This document shows, piece by piece, positions 16,582 to 24,400 of a DNA stretch of 40,182 nt. The DNA is from Candidatus Angelobacter sp. (GTDB lineage: Bacteria > Acidobacteriota > Terriglobia > Terriglobales > Acidobacteriaceae). The translations under genes and the position numbers were made by a program. Every line of letters starts with the position of its first letter. The stretch's first letter is position 1. The DNA lies in assembly GCA_025462835.1 (NCBI GenBank), contig JAOAPH010000173.1:1-40182 (forward strand), given 5' to 3'. Below the pieces are notes generated by a model. The model was not told the origin of the DNA and did not search any database. It worked only from the letters and a program-made list of their open reading frames with translations.

Positions 16582-16866
16582 TTACGATTGCACCTTCACG
16601 CCTTTCCAGAAGGCGATGCGGTCCTTTATTTGGATAGCTGCGGCGTAGGGTTGGGGATAGTACCAGGCGGCGTTTGCGTTCGTCTTTCCATTTACCACCA
16701 CATCATAATAATGAGCGGTGCCTTTCCACGGGCACTTGCTGGTGTGCTGGCTGGGTTTGAGGTGGGCGTTCTTCACCGCGTCGGGCGGGAAATATTGATT
16801 GCCTTCGACGACAACGCAGCTGTCGCTCTCCGCTAAGAGCGCGCCTTCCCATGTTGCTTGAACCAT
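16582..16866 (-). CDS. DUF427 domain protein
   Basis: 94 aa from the ATG at 16866, chosen because GAGGAGAGG precedes it by four bases; a longer frame to 16938 has no such site. The whole protein is one DUF427 domain: ATWEGALLAESDSCVVVEGN, YFPPDAV, CPWKGTAHYYDVVVNGK, AAWYYPQPY, IKDRIAFWKGV. DUF427 proteins are small beta-rich cytoplasmic proteins of unresolved function. It lies 75 bp after the winged-helix regulator on the same strand and may share its transcript. Confidence 0.88.
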   Translation of the reverse strand: MVQATWEGALLAESDSCVVVEGNQYFPPDAVKNAHLKPSQHTSKCPWKGTAHYYDVVVNGKTNANAAWYYPQPYAAAIQIKDRIAFWKGVKVQS

Positions 16867-16941
16867 TAGTCCTCTCCTCGCTTCGAGTCTGTTTCCGATG
16901 TGCCTCTTTTGATGCTGGCCCTCACCGTGTCGCTCCAAAAA

Positions 16942-17808
16942 TCAGCGCGACAACGGTGGGGCACCCTCGGATCGTGCAGTCTTTTCTGCGTAGGCCATGC
17001 GGATGAGAGTGCGTTGCGCGAAGGGAACATAGAGAAGCGCGGCGGTGGCGGCGAATGCGAGTCCGACGCCGAGCAGATGGAACATGAGGAATGGCGACAT
17101 CGCCCAGAAGAGGTCGACTGGCGCGAGCGCGGGGAAGAGGCGGCGGAATTTGACGCCGAGTCCGCGGTAGTCGAACCCGACGGCCGAGAGCAGATAGAGG
17201 CGCGTGGGGATGGCAAGCACGGCGGTGAGCAGGATGGCGGCCTGGAGCAGGGGCGCGGAGCCGGACGATGTTATGGCGGCGGCAACGATCTCACGAATGC
17301 GGTCAAGCTTGTTCAACGCGGCCAGATAAAAAATCAGGTACATGATCTGGATGAGCGCGAAAAAGAATCGCGCGGTGCTGCGCGACGCGGCAGGGAGCTG
17401 GTTGAGCGTTTCCGGGGAGAGTGCGTCGGCGTCCGGCTTTCGTGTCTCAGGGATCTGAACGGGAGCGGGGCCGATTGCTTCCACGTTGGCTATGAAACGG
17501 TATCCACGTTTGGGAACAGTTTCAACGAACTGCGAGTTGGAAGCGGAGTCGCCGAGGACTTCGCGGATCTTGTTGATGGCGGTATTGAGCGAGTGGTCGA
17601 AGTCAACGAAGGTGTCGGCGGGCCAGAGTGCGGTGCGCAATTCTTCGCGGCTAACCAGTTCTCCGGCGCGTTGCAAGAGGAGGGCGAGGACTTGAAAAGG
17701 CTGTTCCTGCAATCTCAATTTCACGCCGCGTTTGCGCAGCTCGAGCTCGCGCAGGTCGGCTTCGAATGGGCCGAAGCGGAATGCGGTCGGGATTTGCGAG
17801 GGTGGCAA
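16942..17808 (-). CDS. winged-helix (OmpR/PhoB-type) membrane regulator, CadC-like
   Basis: 288 aa, apparent TTG start at 17808: an in-frame stop lies just upstream and there is no clear ribosome site. Residues of about 9-105 are a Trans_Reg_C winged helix (FRFGPFEADLRELELRKRG, PFQVLALLL, DTFVDFDHSLNTAINKIRE, ETVPKRGYRFIA), a form very common in Acidobacteriota. The C-terminal half is membrane-embedded, with hydrophobic stretches near 145-168, 188-213 and 235-270. Usually this DNA-binding domain is followed by one membrane span and a periplasmic sensor or TPR domain; here there are several spans and no TPR. Probably senses a membrane signal and regulates transcription; target unknown. A 370-codon antisense frame is a shadow. 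Confidence 0.82.
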   Translation of the reverse strand: MPPSQIPTAFRFGPFEADLRELELRKRGVKLRLQEQPFQVLALLLQRAGELVSREELRTALWPADTFVDFDHSLNTAINKIREVLGDSASNSQFVETVPKRGYRFIANVEAIGPAPVQIPETRKPDADALSPETLNQLPAASRSTARFFFALIQIMYLIFYLAALNKLDRIREIVAAAITSSGSAPLLQAAILLTAVLAIPTRLYLLSAVGFDYRGLGVKFRRLFPALAPVDLFWAMSPFLMFHLLGVGLAFAATAALLYVPFAQRTLIRMAYAEKTARSEGAPPLSR

Positions 17809-17838
17809 GGGGAAATTTTAACATCGGGTGTGAATAGC

Positions 17839-17940
17839 TACCGCAGAGGACGCGAAGGGCGCAGGGGAAACGGGAAGCAAGAGCAAAATCAAGATCTTGA
17901 ACCACAAAGGACACAAAGGGGCACGAAGGATCACAAAGAG
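17839..17940 (+). repeat. composite interspersed repeat (copy 1)
   Basis: TACCGCAGAGGACGCGAAGG, then GCGCAGGGGAAA, AATCAAGATCTTGAACCACA and AAGGACACAAAGG with CACGAAGGATCACAAAGA. Closely matched, module by module, by 24221-24320. Confidence 0.75.
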
Positions 17941-18008
17941 AATCGGTGTAAATCCCAAAATGGAAATGGCTCATACAGAGCCATTTCGATTGAGAGGCAT
18001 GCGTATTG

Positions 18009-19748
18009 TTAGCGGGGTTGTGGCGGAGGTGGTGGCGTTGTTGCGGGCGGCGCAACTGCTGCGGGTTGAGTGCGCAGCGAGCCGAGCTTGGTGCCGATGA
18101 CTTCGCCAGAGACGACCAACTCCACGCGGCGGTTTTGCTGGCGTCCGCTGGCGCTGGTGTTCGGTGCGACGGGTTGCGTCTTGCCGAAGCCGGTGGCGCT
18201 CATTGCGGTTTCAGGAACACCTTGCTGAGTGAGATAAGTTTCAACGGCTTGCGCACGTTTCTCGGAGAGGCGCTGATTGTAGGGGTCGCTGCCGATGCTG
18301 TCAGTGTGTCCTTCGACGTCCAGCCGGAGCCCGGGGTAAGCGAGCACGATGCCGGAGAGCTTCGCCAGTTTTTCTCTCGCGATGGGACGGAGCGTGTATT
18401 TGCCGGTGTCAAAGAGGACGTCCGCCATGTTAACGATGAGGCCGCGGGCGGTGTCGCGGGTCTCGAGAATGGTGTTGAGCTGTTGCAGCAGGCGGGCGCG
18501 CATCTCTTCCTTTTCGCGCTCGGCTTGCTGGCGTTGCTGGTCCGAAGCCAGCGCGGCGGCTTGTGCCTGTTGTTGCGCGGCTAGCGCGGCTTGCTGTTGT
18601 TGTAGCGCGGTGGCGCGAGCCTGTTCGGCTTCAGCTTGGGCTTTGGCGGATTGGTCGGCGGCGGTTTGCGCGGCTTGTCGCTGGCGTTCGGATTCCTCGC
18701 GTTGGCGAGCGGACTCGGCGGCCTGCTGTTCGGCGGTGGCGCGGCGTTCCGATTGCTGGTGAGCTTCAGCGTTGGCCGCGGCTTCGCGATCGGCGGCAGC
18801 CTGTTTTTCCTTGGCGATACGCTCTTCTTCGCGACGCCGTAGCGCGACCACACGCGCGTCTTCAGCAGATTGCGCGGCCTCACGAGCGACCGTGGCTATC
18901 GGCTTCTGCTCGGGTTTTTTGCGGGCTTGATAATCCTCAGCCTGCTGCAAGAGAGAAGTGGCTTTCTGGAAACTTTCCGGCGCATATTGTTCGGCCTGGG
19001 CCAACTGCGCGATGCGCACGGCGTTGCGCGCCTCCTGCAGGTAAATGGGAATCTTGGGATCGATCACCTGGGGCTCATAGGCGGCGCGCTTGGGGATGTA
19101 TTGTCCGCGGCCGATGAGTTCGTATCGCGCGTCAATGTATTCGGAGGCACCAACGGTGTCTGGCCGGACCTGGTTTTCCATGACTACGACGTCACTGGGT
19201 TGAGTCACTGAGAAATAGGGTTCGGCGGTGACGATCAGTCCGAAGGCTTGCAGTCCTGTGGTGACGCTAATCTTGCGATTGCTGCCGGGAACGAATTCGC
19301 CGAGGTTGCTGGCGCGTCCCTCAGGCGTGATGGCCCACAGGACGTAGGTTAGATATTCAGTGCCGAATTTCTGCGGGTTGTCGAGATTATCGGCGGTGAC
19401 GTCAATGCCGATGCGTCCGGGATGGCTTTCAACGCGGGCGGTGCCGTGAGCGTTGGGCATCAGGTCAGTACCTTTGAGGTCGACCTTGGTACCGCCGCTG
19501 CGGAAATGGTAGTTGACGGCTTTGGTTGTGCGCCCTACCACGTTGACCTTGAAGACCGGCGTCTGATCCATGGGCTCGACTTGCTGCTTGTCAGGCGGCG
19601 TGGTGGTTTGGTCAGGCGGCGTGCTGGTCTGGTTCTGCTGCTGCGACTCTGGCTGGCGCGGAGTGGTTGTTACGCCCTGGGCAGATGCACTGGTCGAGAG
19701 CGCGGCCAATGTCATTAGAAGTAATGGAAGTGAAATCTTGCTTCTCAC
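18009..19748 (-). CDS. OmpA-family outer membrane protein with long coiled coil
   Basis: 579 aa, GTG start with AGAGGTG upstream. The signal peptide (ISLPLLLMTLAALSTSASAQ) ends near 24 and is followed by a Gln/Thr/Pro-rich linker. Residues of about 65-215 form a beta-rich domain (VKVDLKGTDLMPNAHGTARV-type region, TYVLWAITPEGRASNLGEF) found in acidobacterial OmpA proteins. A long Ala/Gln/Arg/Glu-rich helix or coiled coil spans about 250-425. The OmpA C-terminal peptidoglycan-binding domain is at about 440-545 (VLFDTGKYTLRP, DVEGHTDSIGSDPYNQRLSE, ATGFGKTQPVAPN, NRRVELVV). A Pro-rich tail ends it. Probably tethers the outer envelope to peptidoglycan. Several long antisense frames result from the biased codon pattern of the coil. 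Confidence 0.9.
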   Translation of the reverse strand: MRSKISLPLLLMTLAALSTSASAQGVTTTPRQPESQQQNQTSTPPDQTTTPPDKQQVEPMDQTPVFKVNVVGRTTKAVNYHFRSGGTKVDLKGTDLMPNAHGTARVESHPGRIGIDVTADNLDNPQKFGTEYLTYVLWAITPEGRASNLGEFVPGSNRKISVTTGLQAFGLIVTAEPYFSVTQPSDVVVMENQVRPDTVGASEYIDARYELIGRGQYIPKRAAYEPQVIDPKIPIYLQEARNAVRIAQLAQAEQYAPESFQKATSLLQQAEDYQARKKPEQKPIATVAREAAQSAEDARVVALRRREEERIAKEKQAAADREAAANAEAHQQSERRATAEQQAAESARQREESERQRQAAQTAADQSAKAQAEAEQARATALQQQQAALAAQQQAQAAALASDQQRQQAEREKEEMRARLLQQLNTILETRDTARGLIVNMADVLFDTGKYTLRPIAREKLAKLSGIVLAYPGLRLDVEGHTDSIGSDPYNQRLSEKRAQAVETYLTQQGVPETAMSATGFGKTQPVAPNTSASGRQQNRRVELVVSGEVIGTKLGSLRTQPAAVAPPATTPPPPPQPR

Positions 19749-19900
19749 GGGGGTACACCTCTTTAATTTGGGGGAGGGCCGAATGCCTACATTCTTTGAT
19801 TGGGTTGAGGGGTGGATGGTTGTATGTGGCTGGAGGGGCAGCTTTTAGCTTTTAGCCTTATAGCCCTTAGCATCAGAAGCCTGCGATGTAGAATGTGGAA
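19749..19900. repeat. intergenic region with TTAGC-type repeat
   Basis: Divergent gap between the OmpA-family gene and the Hfq-like gene. 19840-19875 is an iterated GCTTTTAGC / TTAGC motif related to 12897-12920 and 23474-23505. Confidence 0.5.
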
Positions 19901-20167
19901 ATGCCCTTCAGAAATCCACTCACAGTGAAGAAGATGAAATCTCCGCCGCCGGATGAGACAGGACAGGAGTCCGCGTACCTGAAATCATTGGCCGAGAAGC
20001 AGACGCAGGTCACGGTGAAGCTCTCAGGCGGAGAGGTGCTGCACGGCTGGATCGAATACTTTGACGAGAAGATGATCCGGCTCACCCGCGAAGGCGCTCC
20101 CAATCTGTTCATCTACAAACACGACATCATTTCCATCGCCGAAGAGGGAAACGGCCGGCGAGGATGA
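19901..20167 (+). CDS. hfq: divergent Hfq-like Sm-fold RNA-binding protein
   Basis: 88 aa from the ATG at 19901 (a GTG six bases earlier is also open). Hfq is a hexameric RNA chaperone for small RNAs. The Sm1-like segment TQVTVKLSGGEVLHGWIEYF and the Sm2-like NLFIYKHDIISIAEE are visible. YKHDI corresponds to the diagnostic YKHA-I of Hfq, and the EYFDEKMIRL stretch to SFDQFVILL. The N-terminal about 25 residues are unusual (Pro/Lys-rich) and the canonical first helix with the distal-face Gln is poorly conserved (QESAYLKSLAEK). Its stop overlaps the ATG of the inositol phosphatase (ATGA), so the two are co-translated. I am fairly sure of the Sm fold, less of classical Hfq activity. Confidence 0.72.
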   Translation: MPFRNPLTVKKMKSPPPDETGQESAYLKSLAEKQTQVTVKLSGGEVLHGWIEYFDEKMIRLTREGAPNLFIYKHDIISIAEEGNGRRG

Positions 20168-21024
20168 GCTCGGCGGAAAGCAATTTCGTCCCCCGCATAC
20201 AGGAGATCGCGCGCGAGGCGGGCGAGTTGCTGATGCAATACTTCGGCAAGGTGGAGATCGAGTACAAGGGCGACGTCGACCTGGTGACGAAGGCGGACCG
20301 CGAAGCGGAGAAGCTGATCGTGGAACGCGTGCATGCGCTGTGGCCCAAGCACGATATAACCGGGGAAGAAGGCACGAACACCCGCACCGGCAGTGATTAT
20401 CGATGGTATATCGATCCGCTGGATGGAACTACGAACTTCGCGCATGGCTATCCGGTGTTTTGCGTTTCCATTGCCGTAGAGAAAGTCGGCGCGGCGGGAA
20501 AAGAAGGCGAGCGCGTTGCGGGAGTGGTATTCGATCCCACGCGCAATGAAATGTTCTCGGCAGAAAAGGGCGGCGGCGCGGAACTCAATGGCCGCAAGAT
20601 TCACGTGTCGAAGACGGCGACGCTCGGTGAGAGCTTGATCGCGACGGGATTCCCCAGCAAGAAACGGCACAAAAATCCAAACATCCACTTTTATCACCAG
20701 ATCACGATGCGCTCGCATGGGATCAGGCGGGCGGGGTCGGCGGCATTGGACCTGACGTATGTCGCGTGCGGGCGATTCGACGGCTATTGGGAATTCAATC
20801 TCAATCCGTGGGACACAGCGGCGGGCGTCCTGCTGGTGCAGGAGGCGGGCGGGACGGTCACGCAGATCTGGAATGAGCCGTTTGAGATTGCGAGCCGGGA
20901 AGTAGTGGCGTCGAACGGGATATTGCATCCGGAACTTCTGCGCGAATTACAGGGAGTAATCGAAGGGCGCGATTTGGAAGAATTGCCGGACGTGAGGGAG
21001 TTGGCGAGAACGAAAAGGACTTAG
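20164..21024 (+). CDS. suhB: inositol monophosphatase family protein (SuhB-like)
   Basis: 286 aa. Mg-dependent phosphatase of inositol-1-phosphate or related sugar phosphates; E. coli SuhB also joins transcription antitermination complexes. Motifs: DLVTKADREAE near residue 38, GEEG near 66 (metal-binding Glu), IDPLDGTTNFAHGYP near 83-97 (motif A) and NPWDTAAGVLLVQEAGG near 213 (motif B). Length is slightly above the family norm of 260-270 because of a C-terminal extension. Start overlaps the Hfq-like stop; the next gene begins 6 bp after its stop. Linking an Hfq-like protein with SuhB suggests an RNA-related operon, but that is inference. Confidence 0.9.
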   Translation: MSSAESNFVPRIQEIAREAGELLMQYFGKVEIEYKGDVDLVTKADREAEKLIVERVHALWPKHDITGEEGTNTRTGSDYRWYIDPLDGTTNFAHGYPVFCVSIAVEKVGAAGKEGERVAGVVFDPTRNEMFSAEKGGGAELNGRKIHVSKTATLGESLIATGFPSKKRHKNPNIHFYHQITMRSHGIRRAGSAALDLTYVACGRFDGYWEFNLNPWDTAAGVLLVQEAGGTVTQIWNEPFEIASREVVASNGILHPELLRELQGVIEGRDLEELPDVRELARTKRT

Positions 21025-21030
21025 GTCGAG

Positions 21031-21270
21031 ATGGCGCGAGGATTTGAGAGCAAGCAGGTGGAAGAGCAGCAAAGCGCCGCGCTCGCCAGTTCCTCCGATT
21101 CGCAGAAGCAAGCTCTCAGTCCCGAAGAAAAGAAGCGGATGCAGCAGAACGCCAGCCTGGAATTGATGCGGGCGAAGATTGTGAATGATATAGCGGCGAG
21201 CACAAATGAGCGGCGTCGGGCGATGTTGGAGATGGCGCTGAAAGACATAGAGCAGAAACTACAATCATGA
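21031..21270 (+). CDS. small charged protein of unknown function
   Basis: 79 aa. No recognised domain. Strongly polar and helical: an N-terminal Gln/Ser-rich part (ESKQVEEQQSAALASSSDSQ) and a C-terminal helix rich in Arg/Glu/Lys/Met (RMQQNASLELMRAKIVNDI, RRAMLEMALKDIEQKLQ). It follows the inositol phosphatase by 6 bp and looks like the last gene of that operon. Start ATG follows GGTCGAG. Codon use resembles its neighbours. Probably real. Confidence 0.65.
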   Translation: MARGFESKQVEEQQSAALASSSDSQKQALSPEEKKRMQQNASLELMRAKIVNDIAASTNERRRAMLEMALKDIEQKLQS

Positions 21271-21436
21271 ACCGCGGAGGACGCGGAGGTCGCAGAGGGA
21301 ATGCATAGATTCTTCGACTTCGTCGCTACGCGGCTGCGCTCAGGATGACAACAGGTACACAGCCGAGGGCGGCTGTGCCACATAGTCAAAAGCTGTGCTC
21401 AGGATGACAATAAGCCTTCTTTGCTAAAATTGAAGT
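21271..21436. repeat. repeat-filled intergenic gap
   Basis: Contains an ACCGCGGAGGACGCGGAGG repeat (21270-21300), a GCGCTCAGGATGACA piece (21338-21352), and the hairpin CACAGCC-GAGGGC-GGCTGTG (21358-21377) followed by GCCACATAG. All belong to families seen elsewhere in the window. Confidence 0.6.
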
Positions 21437-23470
21437 GTGCAAAATCCTCTTCTCACCCGCGAAATCACTAAGCGTCCTGAGCAGGTAAAGCTGCAAGGGC
21501 GAATCCTTTTTCTCACTGAAGATCCGGAGTTGATCCGTCGGCAGTTGGCAGGTGAAGACCTGCCCTGGGACACCAAGAATCCGGCGAATAATCCCAAGCT
21601 GCGCGACGACATCTCCACCGATGAGATCACGCCTGCCCACTATTGTTTTTACTTCGACGAGACGCTGGGGGAGATTCCCTATCTCGGATTGAAGTGTGGG
21701 ACGGAGACCCCGATCAAGCGTGGTGACGTGAAGCGCGGCGGTTTTGTGGCGGCGGTGAGCGGGAAGCGTAGGGGTAAGGGGTCGAGTCGGGAGCAGAGTC
21801 CGTATGCGGAGTTGTGCGCGGGGATACAACTCGTGATCGCGGAAAACATCGAGCGGATTTACAAGCAGAATTGCCAGAATTTGGGCGTGCTGACGTCTAC
21901 GGATTTCAGCCTCATAGACAAAGTGCGCAGCGGTGAGGAGATTCCGCTTTCGGTTTTCACCAAAGGCGAGGACGAGATCACGAGGCAGGTGATCGAGTAC
22001 GGCGGGTTGTTCCCATTCAATGTGGCGCGCATGCAGGGCAAAGTAAAGCTGCCGCCGATTACGACGAAGAAGCGTCCGATGACGCTGGCGGAAAAGATTT
22101 TTGCCAAACACATGGTTGCCGACCACAACACAGTTGGCGTGGAAGCGGTGAAGCCGGGTGATACGGGATTCACGCGCACCGACCTGCGCTTCAGCCATGA
22201 GTACGTCACGCCGATGGCTGCGATCTTCTACGAACAACTTGTCGGCAAGGAGACGCCGGTGAATGATGCGTCGAGCATCATGTTCTTCCGCGACCACCTG
22301 ACGTTTCTTGATGAGGTGATGTCAGAAGAGAAGAAGAAGATGGGGCTGCTTGATCTCGCGGGACAACTGAAGCTTAAGCAGGAGGCTTTCGCGAAGTCGC
22401 AGGGCATCAAGCTGCACGGCGAGTTGAAAGACCGCAAAGGATCGGAAGGCATTTGCCATTCCATTGTGGCGGAGAGTTATGCGTTGCCAGGACAAGTGAA
22501 CGTGGGATCGGACTCGCACACGCCGCATGTTGGCGCTGTGGGATGCATCGCGTTTGGCATTGGCACCACCGACGTTTTCAATTCATGGATCACGAAAGAT
22601 GTGCGCGTGAAGGTGCCCGAGTCGGTGAAGATCGTGATCAAAGGCAAGCGCAAGGCGAACGTCACCGCGAAAGATTTTATCCTCGCCATTCTCGCTCTCG
22701 ATTATGTGAGGAGCGGGCAGGCGCTGGCGAAGGTGATGGAGTACGCCGGCGAGGCGATCGAAGAGTTGGGTGTGGACGAGCGAGCCACCATGACGAATAT
22801 GGCGGCGGAGATCGGTGGATTCACCGGCATCGTTGCACCGGACAAGAAGGTGGTTGAGTTCCTGGTTGAGCGTCGCGGCATGGACCGGAAGAAAGCGGAG
22901 AGTCTGTTGGACGATTTGAAGAGCGATCCGGATGCCGAGTACGCGAAGGTCATTGAACTCAATGCTGCCGACATTACTCCAATGGTTGCGACTCCCGGTG
23001 ATCCGGGGAATGGAAAATTCATCCGGGAGTTGAATACGCCGGTCCCGGTGGAGATCGCATACGGTGGCACTTGCACAGCGGGCAAGAATGAAGACATGGA
23101 CATGTATGCGCTGGTGCTGAAGAATGCGCTGCAGCAAGGGAAGAAGATTGCGGAGTCAGTGAAGTTCTATATCCAGTTTGGGTCGCAATCGACGCGCGAA
23201 TATTGCCTGAAGCAGGGTTACGTTGACATCTTCCAGAAGGCTGGCGCGATCATCATCGAGCCGAGTTGCGGTGCGTGCATCAATGCGGGGCCGGGCGTGT
23301 CGACGCGTCCCGAGCAGGTGGTGATCAGCGCGCAGAATCGCAACTTCCCCGGACGCAGCGGCCCGGGACAGATGTACTTGGCGAGTCCTCTCACCGTAGC
23401 GGCGACGGCGGTGGCGGGGTACATCGTGGAATATGATCCGCAGCATGAGCGGGAGTTGGTGGGGGCGTAG
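21437..23470 (+). CDS. aconitase-family hydro-lyase with swivel domain at the N-terminus
   Basis: 677 aa, GTG start. The order of parts is unusual. Residues of about 20-180 are a LeuD/aconitase swivel domain (RDDISTDEITPAHY near 56; GKGSSREQSPYAE near 113, the conserved substrate-binding loop). Residues of about 215-677 are the LeuC/aconitase [4Fe-4S] catalytic domain (VGSDSHTPHVGAVGC, AYGGTCTAGKNEDMDM with C546, EPSCGACINAG with C611 and C614). Classical AcnA and IPMI have the swivel last or on a separate subunit. AcnB has it before the core, but with a HEAT domain that is absent here. The reaction is probably citrate/isocitrate or a related 2-hydroxyacid isomerisation; the substrate cannot be assigned by eye. 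No leu genes are adjacent. Confidence 0.85.
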   Translation: MQNPLLTREITKRPEQVKLQGRILFLTEDPELIRRQLAGEDLPWDTKNPANNPKLRDDISTDEITPAHYCFYFDETLGEIPYLGLKCGTETPIKRGDVKRGGFVAAVSGKRRGKGSSREQSPYAELCAGIQLVIAENIERIYKQNCQNLGVLTSTDFSLIDKVRSGEEIPLSVFTKGEDEITRQVIEYGGLFPFNVARMQGKVKLPPITTKKRPMTLAEKIFAKHMVADHNTVGVEAVKPGDTGFTRTDLRFSHEYVTPMAAIFYEQLVGKETPVNDASSIMFFRDHLTFLDEVMSEEKKKMGLLDLAGQLKLKQEAFAKSQGIKLHGELKDRKGSEGICHSIVAESYALPGQVNVGSDSHTPHVGAVGCIAFGIGTTDVFNSWITKDVRVKVPESVKIVIKGKRKANVTAKDFILAILALDYVRSGQALAKVMEYAGEAIEELGVDERATMTNMAAEIGGFTGIVAPDKKVVEFLVERRGMDRKKAESLLDDLKSDPDAEYAKVIELNAADITPMVATPGDPGNGKFIRELNTPVPVEIAYGGTCTAGKNEDMDMYALVLKNALQQGKKIAESVKFYIQFGSQSTREYCLKQGYVDIFQKAGAIIIEPSCGACINAGPGVSTRPEQVVISAQNRNFPGRSGPGQMYLASPLTVAATAVAGYIVEYDPQHERELVGA

Positions 23471-23535
23471 GACAGCAGTTAGCAATTAGCACTTAGCATT
23501 TAGCCGTGAAAGAGTAGCCAAACATCTGCGAGGTT
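23471..23535 (+). repeat. TTAGCA-type short repeat after the aconitase-family gene
   Basis: 23474-23505 reads CAGCAGTTAGCAATTAGCAC and then TTAGCATTTAGC. The same motif follows the propeller gene at 12897-12920. Confidence 0.6.
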
Positions 23536-23820
23536 TTGGTCTTGAAGAGACGGGTCCTGTTCGTAGCAGCAATCGGTTTATTACTTCCAGTGATCTGTTC
23601 CTTCATCCAAATGTCATTGTTCTCCGCAAAGGATTCTGGATGGACGAACTTCCTGTGTTTCCGCTTGCCTTACATCCTCTGCCCTGTGTGGGTTCTAGGC
23701 GATGGCTCCGGCTTTTGGTTTGTTGCGATTCCGCTTCTTAATGCCATTCTTTATGGATCGGTCGCTTATCTCTGGCTCGAAGTAGTTAGCACTCAACGAA
23801 ATGTCCCTAGCGCTTCATAA
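23536..23820 (+). CDS. small predicted membrane protein
   Basis: 94 aa, TTG start (23536, or the in-frame TTG two codons later); the start is uncertain. Two or three hydrophobic helices: VLFVAAIGLLLPVICSFI near 7-25, FRLPYILCPVWVLG near 42-55, and FWFVAIPLLNAILYGSVAYLW near 60-81. The order charged N-terminus, helix, polar loop, helix, helix resembles many small acidobacterial membrane proteins of unknown role. It lies between the aconitase-family gene and ferredoxin on the same strand. No specific function can be assigned. Confidence 0.5.
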   Translation: MVLKRRVLFVAAIGLLLPVICSFIQMSLFSAKDSGWTNFLCFRLPYILCPVWVLGDGSGFWFVAIPLLNAILYGSVAYLWLEVVSTQRNVPSAS

Positions 23821-23903
23821 CAGTTGCAGAAGGACCCCTCTCACTTTAGTATGGAGTGTTGGCTATGCAGTCATATTCGTCGTAGTGGAGACTTAAGAAA
23901 GTT

Positions 23904-24164
23904 ATGGCATACGTAATCGCAGAACCCTGTATTGGAACCAAGGACCATGCGTGTGTGGATGCGTGTCCGGTGGATTGCATCCATCCGAAGAAGGATTCCG
24001 ACAAATTTGAAGCCGTGGATCAACTCTTCATTGATCCGGTCGAGTGTATTGATTGCGGCGCGTGTGTGCCGGTGTGTCCAGTGTCGGCGATTTTCGCGGC
24101 AGATGATCTGCCGGACAAGTGGAAGGAATACACGGAGAAGAACGCCAAGTATTTCGGGCGATAA
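23904..24164 (+). CDS. fdxA: seven-iron ferredoxin ([3Fe-4S]/[4Fe-4S])
   Basis: 86 aa small electron carrier in the cytoplasm. The first site is C-x7-C-x3-CP (PCIGTKDHACVDACP, with a further Cys in VDCIHP). The second is the classical C-x2-C-x2-C-x3-CP (CIDCGACVPVCP) near residues 49-60. This pattern is that of FdxA-type seven-iron ferredoxins. The C-terminal tail (DDLPDKWKEYTEKNAKYF) is typical of the family. A strong intrinsic terminator follows within 20 bp, so it ends its transcript. Confidence 0.92.
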   Translation: MAYVIAEPCIGTKDHACVDACPVDCIHPKKDSDKFEAVDQLFIDPVECIDCGACVPVCPVSAIFAADDLPDKWKEYTEKNAKYFGR

Positions 24165-24180
24165 TCTTTAGGAGTTTGGG

Positions 24181-24214
24181 CGCGGCATCGATAATTCGGT
24201 GCCGCGTTTTTGTT
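24181..24214 (+). terminator. intrinsic terminator after ferredoxin
   Basis: CGCGGCATCG / CGGTGCCGCG stem (10 bp, one G-T pair) around ATAATT, followed by TTTTTGTTTTTG. Confidence 0.9.
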
Positions 24215-24220
24215 TTTGTT

Positions 24221-24320
24221 CACCGCAGAGGACGCGGAGGGCGCAGGGGAAAACCAAAATCAAAATCAAGATCTTGAACCACAAAGGACACAAAGGCGCA
24301 CAAAGGATCACAAAGAAGGT
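24221..24320 (+). repeat. composite interspersed repeat (copy 2)
   Basis: Same modules and order as 17839-17940: CACCGCAGAGGACGCGGAGG, GCGCAGGGGAAAA, AATCAAGATCTTGAACCACA, AAGGACACAAAGGCGCACA. A third, partial copy of the CACAAAGG module is at 24411-24470. Confidence 0.75.
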
Positions 24321-24330
24321 TCTTATGAAA

Positions 24331-24400
24331 TCTGACCTCAGCGGCTAAAGCCGCATTCAATCTCTCTCGCTAATGCAGGCCTAAAGGCCTGCGCCACCCA
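24331..24400 (-). repeat. intergenic twin-hairpin element related to the pqqE insert
   Basis: Read on the minus strand: TGGGTGGCGC, GCAGGCC-TTTA-GGCCTGC (24375-24392), about 20 bp, GCGGC-TTTA-GCCGC (24341-24354), then TGAGGTCAGA. The same two hairpins in the same order and near-identical flanks occur twice inside pqqE. Confidence 0.75.

Noticed and set aside
16900-18012. 370-codon open frame on the plus strand
   Set aside because: Antisense to the winged-helix regulator, whose N-terminal domain is unmistakable; composition is Gly/Glu/Arg-biased shadow.
20113-20928. 271-codon frame antisense to the inositol phosphatase
   Set aside because: The sense strand carries both metal-binding motifs of the family; the antisense product is Arg/His-rich without motifs.
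21386-22297. 303-codon frame antisense to the aconitase-family gene
   Set aside because: Shadow of the swivel domain coding region.
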